The notes under the pieces: model-generated
Told to the model about the DNA's origin: nothing
Seen by the model: the letters and a program-made list of their open reading frames with translations, nothing else
The model's database searches: none
Shown here: piece by piece, positions 36,199 to 45,618 of the stretch
Position numbering within the stretch: position 1 is the stretch's first letter
Layout: every line of letters starts with the position of its first letter
Position numbers and translations under genes: made by a program
Assembly: GCF_001310225.1 (NCBI RefSeq)
Contig: NZ_CP012898.1
Coordinates: 1,798,001-1,862,000, forward strand
DNA: 64,000 bases
Source of the DNA: Pseudalgibacter alginicilyticus
Lineage (GTDB): Bacteria; Bacteroidota; Bacteroidia; Flavobacteriales; Flavobacteriaceae
Direction of reading: 5' to 3'

Positions 36199-36912
36199 AT
36201 GTTAAAAAAAAGCCTTCTAATTTTAAGCCTTTTTTCGTACTTCTGTTTTCAGAGTGGTATTGTATTGGCACAACAACCAACTAACAGCAACTTATTTGAT
36301 GATGATTTCAAAAAACGCTATACTGGACGAAAATATAATTATGAAGGCAAAGAAGTGATTGGATACACGCCAGAAGGAAAAGGTGAAATTGCAGATTATA
36401 AAAATGAAAAAAATCGAATTAAAGAAAAAAATAACGAAAATCAACTATCTATAAATTTAGGCCCTCTTGGCTGGATATTTATCTTAATTTTATTGGTGGC
36501 CATAGCCTATTTTATTTTTATATTATTAAATGAAGGAAGTGGAGGATGGTTTTCAAAACGTCAGCAACAAAAACTTAACAACAATAGCGATATTACTTCC
36601 AAAAATATAGAAAATACAGATATTCAATTACTTATAAATCATGCCGAAAACAATCACAATTACCGTATGGCTATTCGTTATTATTATCTTTTAGTTTTAA
36701 AAACCTTAAGCCTAAAAAATCATATAAAAATTGAAGATGATAAAACCAACGCAGATTATCTTAACGAAATAAACACCTCTCCTTTTTTTAAAAAATTCAA
36801 CTATATTTCATACATCTACAATTACACTTGGTATGGTGAATTTGAAGTAAACACTGCGCAATACAACGTAGCAAAATCCAATTTCACTAACCTTATAAAC
36901 AGCATTAAATAA
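36199..36912 (+). CDS. DUF4129-domain membrane protein
   Basis: 237 residues. It has a signal sequence (LLILSLFSYFCFQSGIVLA), a short exported region, one membrane segment (GWIFILILLVAIAYFIFILL, about 93-113), and a cytoplasmic C-terminal DUF4129 helical domain containing NYRMAIRYYYLLVLKTLSLK and YTWYGEFEV. It starts on the base after the SpoIIM stop and its own stop overlaps the next start by one base (TAATG). Part of the MoxR/DUF58 membrane cluster; molecular role unknown. Confidence 0.85.
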   Translation: MLKKSLLILSLFSYFCFQSGIVLAQQPTNSNLFDDDFKKRYTGRKYNYEGKEVIGYTPEGKGEIADYKNEKNRIKEKNNENQLSINLGPLGWIFILILLVAIAYFIFILLNEGSGGWFSKRQQQKLNNNSDITSKNIENTDIQLLINHAENNHNYRMAIRYYYLLVLKTLSLKNHIKIEDDKTNADYLNEINTSPFFKKFNYISYIYNYTWYGEFEVNTAQYNVAKSNFTNLINSIK

Positions 36913-38120
36913 TGAAAAAATTAGTCTCTGTTTTCATTATTATAGGCATTATAATAGGCCTCGCTTTTCTACTTGACATTCAGTTTACAAAAACAGTAGA
37001 TTGGGAAGAATCATTTGACGAAAAAAGTAATAAACCTTATGGTATAAGTATTTTTTACAAAGAGTTATCTAATATTTTTAAAGACCAAAAAATACGAACA
37101 GTTTACCACACACCATACAGTTATCTATACGCCAATTCTGAGGATGGTTATGGTGAACATGTAGCAAAAGGCAATTATATTATTATTGGAAACTCAACTT
37201 ATTTAGACTACGATTCTGTTAATGAGTTGCTCCATTTTGCTGATTTAGGTAATACCGTTTTTATTTCCGATTATTATCTACCCGAAACTTTAACAGATAC
37301 TTTAAAATTAAATATAGATTATATTTTAAATGAACGAGATAGTGTTTCTAAATTATCATTTAAATCTCAAAAACTAAAACAAAACCATACGGTTATTGAC
37401 AGAAATGAAGGCGATTTCTATTTTTCAAATTTTAATAGAAAAAACTATCATATTTTAGGTTATACCAAAACCAACTCTAAACGCGTCAACTTTTTAGGAG
37501 TTCCTTTCGGAACAGGTAATATCTATCTGCATTTGCAACCTAAAATATTCACCAACTACAATCTGTTAAAAGACAAACGCTACCAATATGTTGAAGGCAT
37601 TTTATCCTATTTACCCAATGACGCTATTTATTTTGATTCGTACACAAAAACGTACACCGCTTATGATGGTGATGTAGAACCAAACTCTGATTTAGGTTGG
37701 TTTTTAAATCAAACTTCATTTAGTTGGGCTTGGTACACCGCATTAATTCTAATCTTACTGTTTATTATTTTTAATGCAAAACGTAGACAACGTATTATTA
37801 AAACCATTAAACCACTTCAAAACACTACAGTACTTTTTGTTAAAACCATTTCTAACTTATACTTTGAAACACAAGACCATAAAAACCTCATTGAAAAAAA
37901 AATAACATATTTTTTAGAACATGTTAGAACTGATTTAAAATTAGACACATCAGATTTAAACGAAGAATTCATGAATAAACTAACTGCTAAATCTGGCAAG
38001 AAAAAAGAAGAAATCACACAATTAATCAATTATATAAAATGGTTAAAAAGCAAAAACGAATTTGCCGAATTAAACCTCATTACGCTTAACAAACATATAG
38101 AAGCATTTTATTCTAAATAA
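36912..38120 (+). CDS. DUF4350-domain membrane protein
   Basis: 402 residues. One N-terminal membrane segment (VSVFIIIGIIIGLAFLL), a periplasmic DUF4350 region (PYGISIFYKELSNIF, NYIIIGNSTYLDYDSVNELL, GNTVFISDYYLPETL), a second segment around residue 278 (WYTALILILLFIIFNA), and a cytoplasmic tail of about 110 residues. The DUF4350 fold resembles GATase-like domains. It lies between DUF4129 and MoxR genes with overlaps or 2-base gaps, so all are made together. Confidence 0.86.
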   Translation: MKKLVSVFIIIGIIIGLAFLLDIQFTKTVDWEESFDEKSNKPYGISIFYKELSNIFKDQKIRTVYHTPYSYLYANSEDGYGEHVAKGNYIIIGNSTYLDYDSVNELLHFADLGNTVFISDYYLPETLTDTLKLNIDYILNERDSVSKLSFKSQKLKQNHTVIDRNEGDFYFSNFNRKNYHILGYTKTNSKRVNFLGVPFGTGNIYLHLQPKIFTNYNLLKDKRYQYVEGILSYLPNDAIYFDSYTKTYTAYDGDVEPNSDLGWFLNQTSFSWAWYTALILILLFIIFNAKRRQRIIKTIKPLQNTTVLFVKTISNLYFETQDHKNLIEKKITYFLEHVRTDLKLDTSDLNEEFMNKLTAKSGKKKEEITQLINYIKWLKSKNEFAELNLITLNKHIEAFYSK

Positions 38121-38122
38121 TT

Positions 38123-39193
38123 ATGGACGAAATTAATAACCCAAAAAATCATGAGGATTATCAGCCAAAACCTGATATAACCCCTGCATCTAATTTTGAT
38201 GCTACAAAAGAAAACTCATCAGACATACATTTTCAAAACAGATTAAATTTATCTGAACTTCAACAAAACGTGCTACAAATAAAACAAGAAGTAGGCAAAG
38301 TAATTGTAGGTCAAAAAGACATGATAGATATGCTTATTGCCGCACTTTTAGCCAAAGGACACGCTTTAATTGAAGGTGTTCCTGGCGTTGCAAAAACCAT
38401 TACAGCCAAACTTTTAGCAACATCTTTAAATGTTGATTTTAGTAGAATCCAATTCACACCCGATTTAATGCCTAGTGATATTTTAGGAACCTCTATTTTC
38501 AATTTAAAAGATTCTGAATTTGAATTTAAAAAAGGACCTATTTTTTCAAATATGGTACTTATTGACGAAATAAACAGGGCACCTGCAAAAACGCAAGCGG
38601 CTCTTTTTGAAGTCATGGAAGAACAACAAATAACCATTGATGGGTATAAATATCAATTAGACTCGCCTTTTATGGTAATAGCTACTCAAAACCCTATTGA
38701 ACAAGAGGGCACGTATAGATTACCCGAAGCACAGTTAGACCGATTTTTATTTAAAATAGATGTTAATTATCCTAATTTAGAAGAAGAAATAGATATTATC
38801 ACGCGAGAACATACGTTAAAAGATGCCTTAAAAACAGATGCCATCACCTCTTTTTTAACAGGTGAGCAAATTAAAACGTATCAAAACCTGACAACCCAAG
38901 TTTTGGTTGAGACTCACTTACTAAAATATATTGCCCAATTAATATTAGCCACTAGAAATAACCCATTTTTGTATTTAGGAGCATCACCAAGAGCATCTAT
39001 AGCCATATTAAAAGCCAGTAAAGCCTTTGCCGCAATAAATGGACGCGATTTTGTTACCCCTGAAGATATAAAACGAGCTGCAACTCCTGTTTTACACCAC
39101 CGCGTTATTGTTACGCCTGAGCGTGAAATGGAAGGCATGACAACTAAAGATGTCATTAAACAAATTATTGAAACGGTAGAAATACCACGATAA
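38123..39193 (+). CDS. MoxR-family AAA+ ATPase
   Basis: 356 residues. Walker A GVPGVAKT at 85-92, Walker B LIDEIN at 146-151, sensor-type ATQNPIEQEGTYRLPEAQLDRF, and the lid PRASIAILKASKAFA. MoxR ATPases act as chaperones that load cofactors or assemble partner proteins, usually with a DUF58/VWA protein as here. A disordered N-terminal extension of about 40 residues precedes the core. Its start lies 2 bases after DUF4350, and a DUF58 gene follows. Confidence 0.94.
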   Translation: MDEINNPKNHEDYQPKPDITPASNFDATKENSSDIHFQNRLNLSELQQNVLQIKQEVGKVIVGQKDMIDMLIAALLAKGHALIEGVPGVAKTITAKLLATSLNVDFSRIQFTPDLMPSDILGTSIFNLKDSEFEFKKGPIFSNMVLIDEINRAPAKTQAALFEVMEEQQITIDGYKYQLDSPFMVIATQNPIEQEGTYRLPEAQLDRFLFKIDVNYPNLEEEIDIITREHTLKDALKTDAITSFLTGEQIKTYQNLTTQVLVETHLLKYIAQLILATRNNPFLYLGASPRASIAILKASKAFAAINGRDFVTPEDIKRAATPVLHHRVIVTPEREMEGMTTKDVIKQIIETVEIPR

Positions 39194-39205
39194 ACCCATA
39201 GAAAA

Positions 39206-40537
39206 TTGAAATTCCTTAAACCATTCTACATACAACCTTATTTTTTTTACACTGGCATTGGCATCGTGGTGCTTTTTGGTTTAAGCTATTTTGTCCCCAT
39301 ATTTTTTATCATAGCCCAGATATCTATCTTCATTTTATTAGCACTCTTTTTATTGGATGTACTAATTATTTTTATGGGAAAAAACAAATTAGAAGCCGAA
39401 CGGATTGTTCCTGAAAAATTTTCAAATAGTGATAAAAATCAAATTAATATTAACATTCGCAACCATTATAACATCAACATAAAGCTTGAAATTATTGATG
39501 AAATTCCTGAGCAATTTCAAATCAGAGATTTTAAATTAAAAAAATCTATTACATCAAAAAAATCAAAAACCATTACCTACCAATTGCAACCTTTTGAACG
39601 TGGCGAATACCATTTTGGATCTTTAAATATATATGCCAGTTCTATTTTAGGATTAATTGCCAAACGCTATACTTTTGGAAAGAACAAAATGGTACCTACC
39701 TATCCTAGTTTTAAACAGTTACGGAAATTTGAATTACTAAACATTAATAAAAACACCCTACAATATGGCCTAAAAAAGGTAAGACGATTAGGGCACACCA
39801 TGGAATTTGAGCAAATTAAAGATTATGTGTTAGGGGATGATTTACGTACCATAAATTGGAAAGCCACAGCTAAGAAGAACAGCTTGATGGTTAATCAGTT
39901 TCAGGATGAAAAATCGCAAACTGTATATTCCATTATTGATAAAGGGCGTATTATGAAGATGCCATTTGATAAATTAAGCCTATTAGATTACGCTATAAAT
40001 GCCACGCTAATTATCAGTAGTTTGGTTTTAAAAAAACAAGATAAAGCTGGTATGTTTTCATTTTCTAAAAAGGTTGAAAATATGGTAGTAGCAGAACGTC
40101 GAACTTCTCAAATGCGTCTAATTTTAGAAAACCTATACAACGTCAGTACAGATTATTTTGAAAGTGACTATAGCAGGCTTTACACCAGTATTAAACAATA
40201 CATCCCTCATAGGAGCTTACTACTTTTATACACCAATTTTGAAACATTAGATGGTTTACATAGGCAACTCCCTTATTTAAAAGCTATAGCAAAAAATCAT
40301 TTATTAATAATAATTTTCTTTAAAAACACCGAACTCAATTCTATGGTTAGTGAAAAAGCAGAAACTATACAACATGTTTATGACAAAGTAATTGCTGAAA
40401 AATTTGCTTTTGAAAAACGGCTTATCGTTAACGAGTTAAAAAAATACGGTATTTATTCCATTTTAACCACGCCTCAAAACTTAACGATTAACACCATTAA
40501 TAAATACTTAGAAATAAAAGCTAGAGGATTAATATAA
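39206..40537 (+). CDS. DUF58-domain (VWA-like) membrane protein
   Basis: 443 residues starting at a TTG (39206, MKFLKPFYIQPYFFY); a stop lies 15 bases upstream and there is no alternative ATG near the family's normal beginning. Two membrane segments occupy residues 15-55. The DUF58 motif GDDLRTINWKATAKKNSLMVNQF lies in the middle (described by its core DLRTINWKATA), with a VWA-like fold after it (YSIIDKGRIM). It is the last gene of the MoxR operon and a probable MoxR partner at the inner membrane. Confidence 0.9.
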   Translation: MKFLKPFYIQPYFFYTGIGIVVLFGLSYFVPIFFIIAQISIFILLALFLLDVLIIFMGKNKLEAERIVPEKFSNSDKNQININIRNHYNINIKLEIIDEIPEQFQIRDFKLKKSITSKKSKTITYQLQPFERGEYHFGSLNIYASSILGLIAKRYTFGKNKMVPTYPSFKQLRKFELLNINKNTLQYGLKKVRRLGHTMEFEQIKDYVLGDDLRTINWKATAKKNSLMVNQFQDEKSQTVYSIIDKGRIMKMPFDKLSLLDYAINATLIISSLVLKKQDKAGMFSFSKKVENMVVAERRTSQMRLILENLYNVSTDYFESDYSRLYTSIKQYIPHRSLLLLYTNFETLDGLHRQLPYLKAIAKNHLLIIIFFKNTELNSMVSEKAETIQHVYDKVIAEKFAFEKRLIVNELKKYGIYSILTTPQNLTINTINKYLEIKARGLI

Positions 40538-40543
40538 GCGCTA

Positions 40544-41719
40544 TCAATTCAACATTTTTAGTTTTTCTAAAACTAATTTAGATGTTGGTTTTAATTTTAA
40601 TGCTTTATTATATTCCTTTTTTGCACTATCAAAATCTAAAATTCCAGTATAATAATCTCCCAAACTCATGTAAGCATTTATACTATTTGAGTAATATTTT
40701 TGATTTATTTTAAAAAGCTGAACGGCTTGTCTTGTTTTTTGTGTTCTGATACAATACTTTGCTATATCATCAATTACAGATTCGTTAGGAAGAAATTCAT
40801 AACCTATTTCATTATTAAATTCGTTAAAAGATTCTACCAATAATTCTGGTTGAATCGCAATTTTTTTCACATCAAGCTGGTAACCTTCAAAAATATATCT
40901 CAAACCATAATATTCGCTTGGTAACGAAACGGTTCCATGATCATCGTCATCAAAAAACCTATAGGTCCATTTTAATAAACTATTCGGATGCTTTTCTAAT
41001 TCCTTCTTTACTGAAATAATCGCTTTTTGAATTTGAATATCATCGTCAAGAATAGCAGTATTATTAGCCTGTGCTATATACAACCGTTTTCCCTTTAAAT
41101 TTAAATCATCTAATTCAGTTCTTATTTTATTTAATATATATTCGTTATCCCACCAAACACTTGGATCTATAGCAATATACGCATTAAATAATTGAGGCTT
41201 TGTTAATAATGTATTAAACACTGCAAGTCCTCCAAAAGAATGACCTATCAAGGTTTTATACCCATTGGTTCTGTATTTTTTATTTATTTCTGGTATTAGT
41301 TCTGATGCAACAAATTCTAAAAATTTTTCATTACCACCTGTATTTGAAAAAACAAATCCTTTTTCGGTTTGAGGTTTACTTACTTCGGTAGGTGTTAAAT
41401 CTCTGCTTCTATTTTCTGATGTTAAAACACCTACATAAATCATATGAGGTAATGATGCATATGGCCCAATACTTAAAAAATCTTGAATTCCTGTTAATGA
41501 ATGAAAATGTCTTTCTCCATCTAAAAAATAAACAACGGGATACTTTTCTGGAGCATATATAGTATCATTATAGTTAGGCGGTAAATAAATCCAATAATTA
41601 CGATTCTCATCCAAAACCGACGAAAAAAATGAATGTTTTTCACCAATTTCAATCTTAGCTTGACCAAATGTTTTAAAAACAGTAATACATACTATTAATA
41701 TATACAGCAGTTTTTTCAT
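40544..41719 (-). CDS. Siderophore esterase-like alpha/beta hydrolase with TPR tail
   Basis: 391 residues from the ATG at 41719, which begins a signal peptide (MKKLLYILIVCITVFKTFGQ); a longer frame to 41779 runs into the PepSY gene and is unlikely. The esterase D-like fold is shown by VVYFLDGERHFHSLTGI and the nucleophile elbow GHSFGG with Ser161; DDDDHGT may hold the catalytic His. The last ~70 residues (AYMSLGDYYTGILDFDSAKK) look like tetratricopeptide repeats. It follows the PepSY gene by 17 bases, and with the TonB receptor beyond it suggests hydrolysis of an imported ferric siderophore in the periplasm (inference). Confidence 0.83.
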   Translation of the reverse strand: MKKLLYILIVCITVFKTFGQAKIEIGEKHSFFSSVLDENRNYWIYLPPNYNDTIYAPEKYPVVYFLDGERHFHSLTGIQDFLSIGPYASLPHMIYVGVLTSENRSRDLTPTEVSKPQTEKGFVFSNTGGNEKFLEFVASELIPEINKKYRTNGYKTLIGHSFGGLAVFNTLLTKPQLFNAYIAIDPSVWWDNEYILNKIRTELDDLNLKGKRLYIAQANNTAILDDDIQIQKAIISVKKELEKHPNSLLKWTYRFFDDDDHGTVSLPSEYYGLRYIFEGYQLDVKKIAIQPELLVESFNEFNNEIGYEFLPNESVIDDIAKYCIRTQKTRQAVQLFKINQKYYSNSINAYMSLGDYYTGILDFDSAKKEYNKALKLKPTSKLVLEKLKMLN

Positions 41720-41736
41720 TTTACGAGTAGTTATTT

Positions 41737-42864
41737 TTAAGCCACAATACGCTTGTTTTTTTTGCGTCTTCCCCACCAAATTAAAAATCCAGTAACAGAT
41801 AGTGATGTGGCAATTATTCCAGTTAAAAAAGTTATTAATTTACCTATTTGTCCCCACCACTGCCCCATATGGAGCTGCCAAACAATATTCTCAGTTTTTT
41901 CATGAATGATTTGTTCTGGTGCTAATTTTATTTTTTCGCCAGTATACTTATCATATATCGTGAAATCTAAATTTTCTATACTTTTAAGGCCTGGTTTTCC
42001 TGAATTCAACATATAAACCCCTTCTTTCTCCAAGTTAAAAACCCATGAATTAACTGCATTTTTTTCAGGGTATTCTTCTTGCAAAGCCTTGTATGCATAG
42101 GTTACCAAATCTTTAGCAACTCGTGTACTATCAGACTTAGGCAATTGCTCATGAACATCAATAGAATTACCTCCTGAAACTTTAACAGTAAAATCCATTA
42201 ATGGATGAAAAAAAATAATAAGCCCCGTTGCACTAAGTATTATAGAAGATGGTAAAGAATAAAACCCAAGCACATTATGTAAATCATAATTTAGTCGTTT
42301 AAATTTTGCTTTCCATTTAATATTAAAACTAGCTTGTCGAGTCGTTTTATTCCATTTTTTCGGCCACCACAAAATGAGCCCCGTTACGCACCCTATTAAG
42401 AAAATAATAGTAGAAATTATTACAATCCAACCTCCAACAGATCCTGCGAGTAATTCTGCATGCAAGTGTGCCACAACATAAAAAAAGTAAATTGTACTAT
42501 CTTCTTTTATGATTGCTCCTGTGTAAGGATTCATATAAATCATTAAAAGCGTTTTTTCTTTTATGTTAAATACACGAAGCCTTAAGCTACGCTCTGGGTC
42601 TTTATAAAATACAATTTCGGAAATACGATAATTTGGATTTTGGTTTTCAATCTGTTTGAAAATTTTATCATGAGTAATTCTATGTTCCTGAGGTGTAACA
42701 TAAAGTGCTTCACCTGCTGAAAAATCCATAATTTCATCACAATAAACAATAATAGTACCTGTAAAACAGACAAATAACACAATTATACCAGCTACTAAAC
42801 TAGGCCATAAATGCACCCACGCTACTATTCGTTGAAATAAGTTTTTTGATTTTTTTTTACCCAT
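41737..42864 (-). CDS. PepSY-associated membrane protein (siderophore reductase-like)
   Basis: 375 residues with four membrane segments: WPSLVAGIIVLFVCFTGTII, GGWIVIISTIIFLIGCVTGLI, VLGFYSLPSSIILSATGLII and FLTGIIATSLSVTGFLIWW. Histidines sit in or near them (HLWPS, HLHAEL, HNVLGF, HMGQWWG), in the pattern of PiuB/FoxB-type proteins that reduce ferric siderophores. It lies between the TonB receptor and the esterase in an iron-uptake set. The terminator at 43019-43056 separates it from the receptor, so it may have reduced or separate expression. Confidence 0.86.
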   Translation of the reverse strand: MGKKKSKNLFQRIVAWVHLWPSLVAGIIVLFVCFTGTIIVYCDEIMDFSAGEALYVTPQEHRITHDKIFKQIENQNPNYRISEIVFYKDPERSLRLRVFNIKEKTLLMIYMNPYTGAIIKEDSTIYFFYVVAHLHAELLAGSVGGWIVIISTIIFLIGCVTGLILWWPKKWNKTTRQASFNIKWKAKFKRLNYDLHNVLGFYSLPSSIILSATGLIIFFHPLMDFTVKVSGGNSIDVHEQLPKSDSTRVAKDLVTYAYKALQEEYPEKNAVNSWVFNLEKEGVYMLNSGKPGLKSIENLDFTIYDKYTGEKIKLAPEQIIHEKTENIVWQLHMGQWWGQIGKLITFLTGIIATSLSVTGFLIWWGRRKKNKRIVA

Positions 42865-43018
42865 TTTTATAAACTTAAAAAAAGGACAAAAACTAATTTC
42901 GTCCCTTAATCGACTATATACTTTATTTTAATACTTACCAATTTAAGCCAATTTCTATATTTTGCTTAAAAAAGTTAATAAGTAAGACGGTTAATATTTG
43001 AAGTAGGTTTCGTTAAAA

Positions 43019-43056
43019 AATAAAAGAGAACATGAGGCATCACGTTCTCTTTTATT
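43019..43056 (-). terminator. Intrinsic terminator between TonB receptor and PepSY gene
   Basis: 13-bp inverted repeat (43019-43031 with 43044-43056) with a U-rich run on the minus strand after it, 10 bases past the receptor stop. It should end or attenuate receptor transcription. Confidence 0.75.
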
Positions 43057-43065
43057 AAGTTAATT

Positions 43066-45432
43066 TCAAAAAACACTATAAAACAAACCAACTTTAATAT
43101 TTAATGGTTTTTGCGGAATACCATAACCATTGTAATATTCTTTATCAAGAAGGTTATCTGCTTTTAAATTTATTTTATACTTCCCTTTTTTGTAAAACAC
43201 TGTAGCGTCAACAGTTGTAAAAGCATCTGAACTAAAATTATTGGCGGTACTGTTATAAATTTCACTCATATGATTAGCACCCAATCCAAAACCTAAGCCT
43301 TTTGTTTTCCCTTTTAAAACTTGGTAGCTTAACCAAAAATCCCAAACGGTTTCAGGTGTATAACTTAAACTGTTTCCTAAAACTGCTTCATCACCAAAAC
43401 TAACTTTTTCTAAAGTAGCATTGTTTTTGGTATAACCAGCTACAATATTTAAACCTGGTACTGGATTTGCAATAAGATCAATTTCAAAACCTTTGCTTAA
43501 TGTTTCTCCTGTTTGTGAACTAATTCCATTTTCATCAACAATAATATCATTATCAATACTAATATTGTAGTAACTAATTGTACTTAACAATCTACCATTA
43601 AAGAAATCTAATTTTGTACCAATTTCAACTTGTTTTGCTCGCTCTGGATCCCAAGTAATAATTTCCCCATTACCATTATCAGATGGCGCATTATTGTTAA
43701 GCCCATCCATATAATTTACAAACAAAGATGCTCTATCATTAAAGGGATTGTATGCAACACCAAGTTTTGTACTTAATGCATTTTGATTGTATCCGTTAGA
43801 TGCTTCAACCCCATTTGAAATTGTATTATCTGCCATAAAACGATCGAAACGTAAACCTCCTGTTAAAGTTAATTGTTTGTTTATAGTTATGGCATCAAAA
43901 GCATAAAATCCTAAAGTTTGAAATTTAGTTATTGTCTTATTCTTTGTTCCGTCGGCAATATTTGCTTCAAATTGTTCATTTGTAAGACCTGTAATTACAG
44001 GATTTGTAGTATCAACTGCCTCTATTGCATTCCAAACTCCAGTACGTTGTGTGTCATCTAAATTATTTAGATAACTAAACCCTGTAACAAATTTATTGTC
44101 AATTTTATCACCTTCAATAACATTTAAAAAATCTTGTTGAATATGTGTACTTTGTGTTTCTCTTGGGTCATATTGCAAATAATATCTATTAACTGTTGTT
44201 TCATCTCCCATAACTACACGTAAATAGTTTGCGTCAGAAAATGAAGAAGCACTTGAAAATGTTGTTTTAGCCGTCCAAGTATTAGACATTTTATAATTTA
44301 ATAAAGTTTGTAATACTGTTGAAGTATAAAAACCTGCCATACCGTTAGCTCCATAGTTGGTATTATAATCCCAATTTAAATCATCCCAAGAATTTACATC
44401 ATCAGAAATTAATCCTCCGGATATACCTCTTGCAAAATTTACATTACGTTTACTTTGATTGTATTCTAAATTAGCTTTTACAGTTAGCTTTTCTGACAAT
44501 TCAAAAGTTAATGAAGGCGCAACCATAAACTCTCTAATAATGCCTTGATCTTGAAAGCTATTCTCGCTATTATAAGCTCCATTAAATCTAAAATAAACAT
44601 GCTCATTTTCACTTAAAACTGTATTATAATCTAACGTTGCTCTGTTTAAATCCCATCTTCCAGTAACATAACCTATATCAAGCTTTTCTCCATTATATGC
44701 TTGTTTTGTCACCTTATTTACAACACCTCCAAAATTAGCTATATTATTAACGTTAGAACCATAAAATAAAGAACCCGGACCTTTTACTAATTCAATTCTT
44801 TCAATATTTTGAGGATCAATAGGTGCTTTTACCCAAGCAATTCCACCATTTCTTAAATGCACATCCGATCTAAATCCTCTTAAATAAACACTTACATTAC
44901 CATCATTAGATTCAACATAGCCACCACCTGTTATACTTTTAAAAGCTGAAGGCAGGTCTGTTGTTATTTGTTCTTTTAACAACGCATTAGTTACTACCGA
45001 ATACGATTGTGGATTATTGATGTTCTTTAATGGCACTCTTGCTACATATTCTGACTCTTTATGAGCAAATTGATTCAAACGTTCAGCAATAACAATAACC
45101 TCCCCCAATTGTTCTTGATTTTCATCTAATTGAATGTTGTTTATTTTAATTTCTGGACTATTTACAACTACGTCTACGGTTTTTTTTTGCATGCCTATTA
45201 ATGAAAACTCGATAGTATACGTTCCATAAGGAATATTTTTAAACATATAATTCCCTTCTGCATCTGTAATAGTTCCAATTGTAGTAGGTTTAATAACTAC
45301 ATTTATAAAGGATGCAGGGCTACTATCTGATGTTAAAACCTTACCACTAATGTTACTTTTGTTTTGTTGAGCATAGGTTGTGGTTATAAAAAACAATACC
45401 GTTATTGTTTTTAAAATTCTTGATACTTTCAT
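43066..45432 (-). CDS. TonB-dependent siderophore receptor
   Basis: 788 residues. Signal peptide (ILKTITVLFFITTTYA), an N-terminal carboxypeptidase-regulatory-like domain of about 80 residues (GKVLTSDSSPASFINVVIK, PYGTYTIEFSLIGMQKK), then the plug (DLPSAFKSITGGGYVES, VYLRGFRSDVHLRNGG, IERIELVKGPGSLFYGSN) and a 22-strand-type barrel ending VGLFYSVF. The plug style is that of hydroxamate-siderophore receptors (FhuA/FoxA group). It imports ferric chelates across the outer membrane with TonB energy. Divergent from an AraC regulator; a -7 box TAGATTTG is at 45558-45551. Confidence 0.92.
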   Translation of the reverse strand: MKVSRILKTITVLFFITTTYAQQNKSNISGKVLTSDSSPASFINVVIKPTTIGTITDAEGNYMFKNIPYGTYTIEFSLIGMQKKTVDVVVNSPEIKINNIQLDENQEQLGEVIVIAERLNQFAHKESEYVARVPLKNINNPQSYSVVTNALLKEQITTDLPSAFKSITGGGYVESNDGNVSVYLRGFRSDVHLRNGGIAWVKAPIDPQNIERIELVKGPGSLFYGSNVNNIANFGGVVNKVTKQAYNGEKLDIGYVTGRWDLNRATLDYNTVLSENEHVYFRFNGAYNSENSFQDQGIIREFMVAPSLTFELSEKLTVKANLEYNQSKRNVNFARGISGGLISDDVNSWDDLNWDYNTNYGANGMAGFYTSTVLQTLLNYKMSNTWTAKTTFSSASSFSDANYLRVVMGDETTVNRYYLQYDPRETQSTHIQQDFLNVIEGDKIDNKFVTGFSYLNNLDDTQRTGVWNAIEAVDTTNPVITGLTNEQFEANIADGTKNKTITKFQTLGFYAFDAITINKQLTLTGGLRFDRFMADNTISNGVEASNGYNQNALSTKLGVAYNPFNDRASLFVNYMDGLNNNAPSDNGNGEIITWDPERAKQVEIGTKLDFFNGRLLSTISYYNISIDNDIIVDENGISSQTGETLSKGFEIDLIANPVPGLNIVAGYTKNNATLEKVSFGDEAVLGNSLSYTPETVWDFWLSYQVLKGKTKGLGFGLGANHMSEIYNSTANNFSSDAFTTVDATVFYKKGKYKINLKADNLLDKEYYNGYGIPQKPLNIKVGLFYSVF

Positions 45433-45518
45433 AATAATATTCTATTTATGCTTATTAAATTGAATGACCCTTATTTTTTTATAAACTTTTAATGGATCTA
45501 TTTTTAGTTGTTTTAATT

Positions 45519-45540
45519 TAGATTAATTATAAATAATCTA
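45519..45540. promoter_or_regulatory. Candidate operator between receptor and AraC genes
   Basis: Perfect 7-bp inverted repeat TAGATTA / TAATCTA separated by 8 bases, directly beside the AraC-gene -7 box. A Fur-type or AraC-type binding site would fit an iron locus. Confidence 0.4.
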
Positions 45541-45548
45541 TATTTTTG
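45541..45548 (+). promoter_or_regulatory. -7 box for the AraC-family gene
   Basis: Exact TATTTTTG (TAnnTTTG) 70 bases before the start codon. The predicted start at about 45555 falls inside the divergent receptor's -7 box, so both promoters cannot be occupied at once. Confidence 0.5.
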
Positions 45549-45550
45549 TG

Positions 45551-45558
45551 CAAATCTA
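45551..45558 (-). promoter_or_regulatory. -7 box for the TonB-receptor gene
   Basis: Minus-strand TAGATTTG, an exact TAnnTTTG, about 119 bases before the receptor start. Confidence 0.5.
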
Positions 45559-45618
45559 AATAAGTAAGCACATTCCATTATAACGTAAAAGGTTTTTTAA
45601 TCAACGTAAAAAGAAGAA

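Noticed and set aside
40544-41779. Longer esterase frame starting at 41779
   Set aside because: The first 20 codons overlap the PepSY gene and precede a good signal peptide at 41719.
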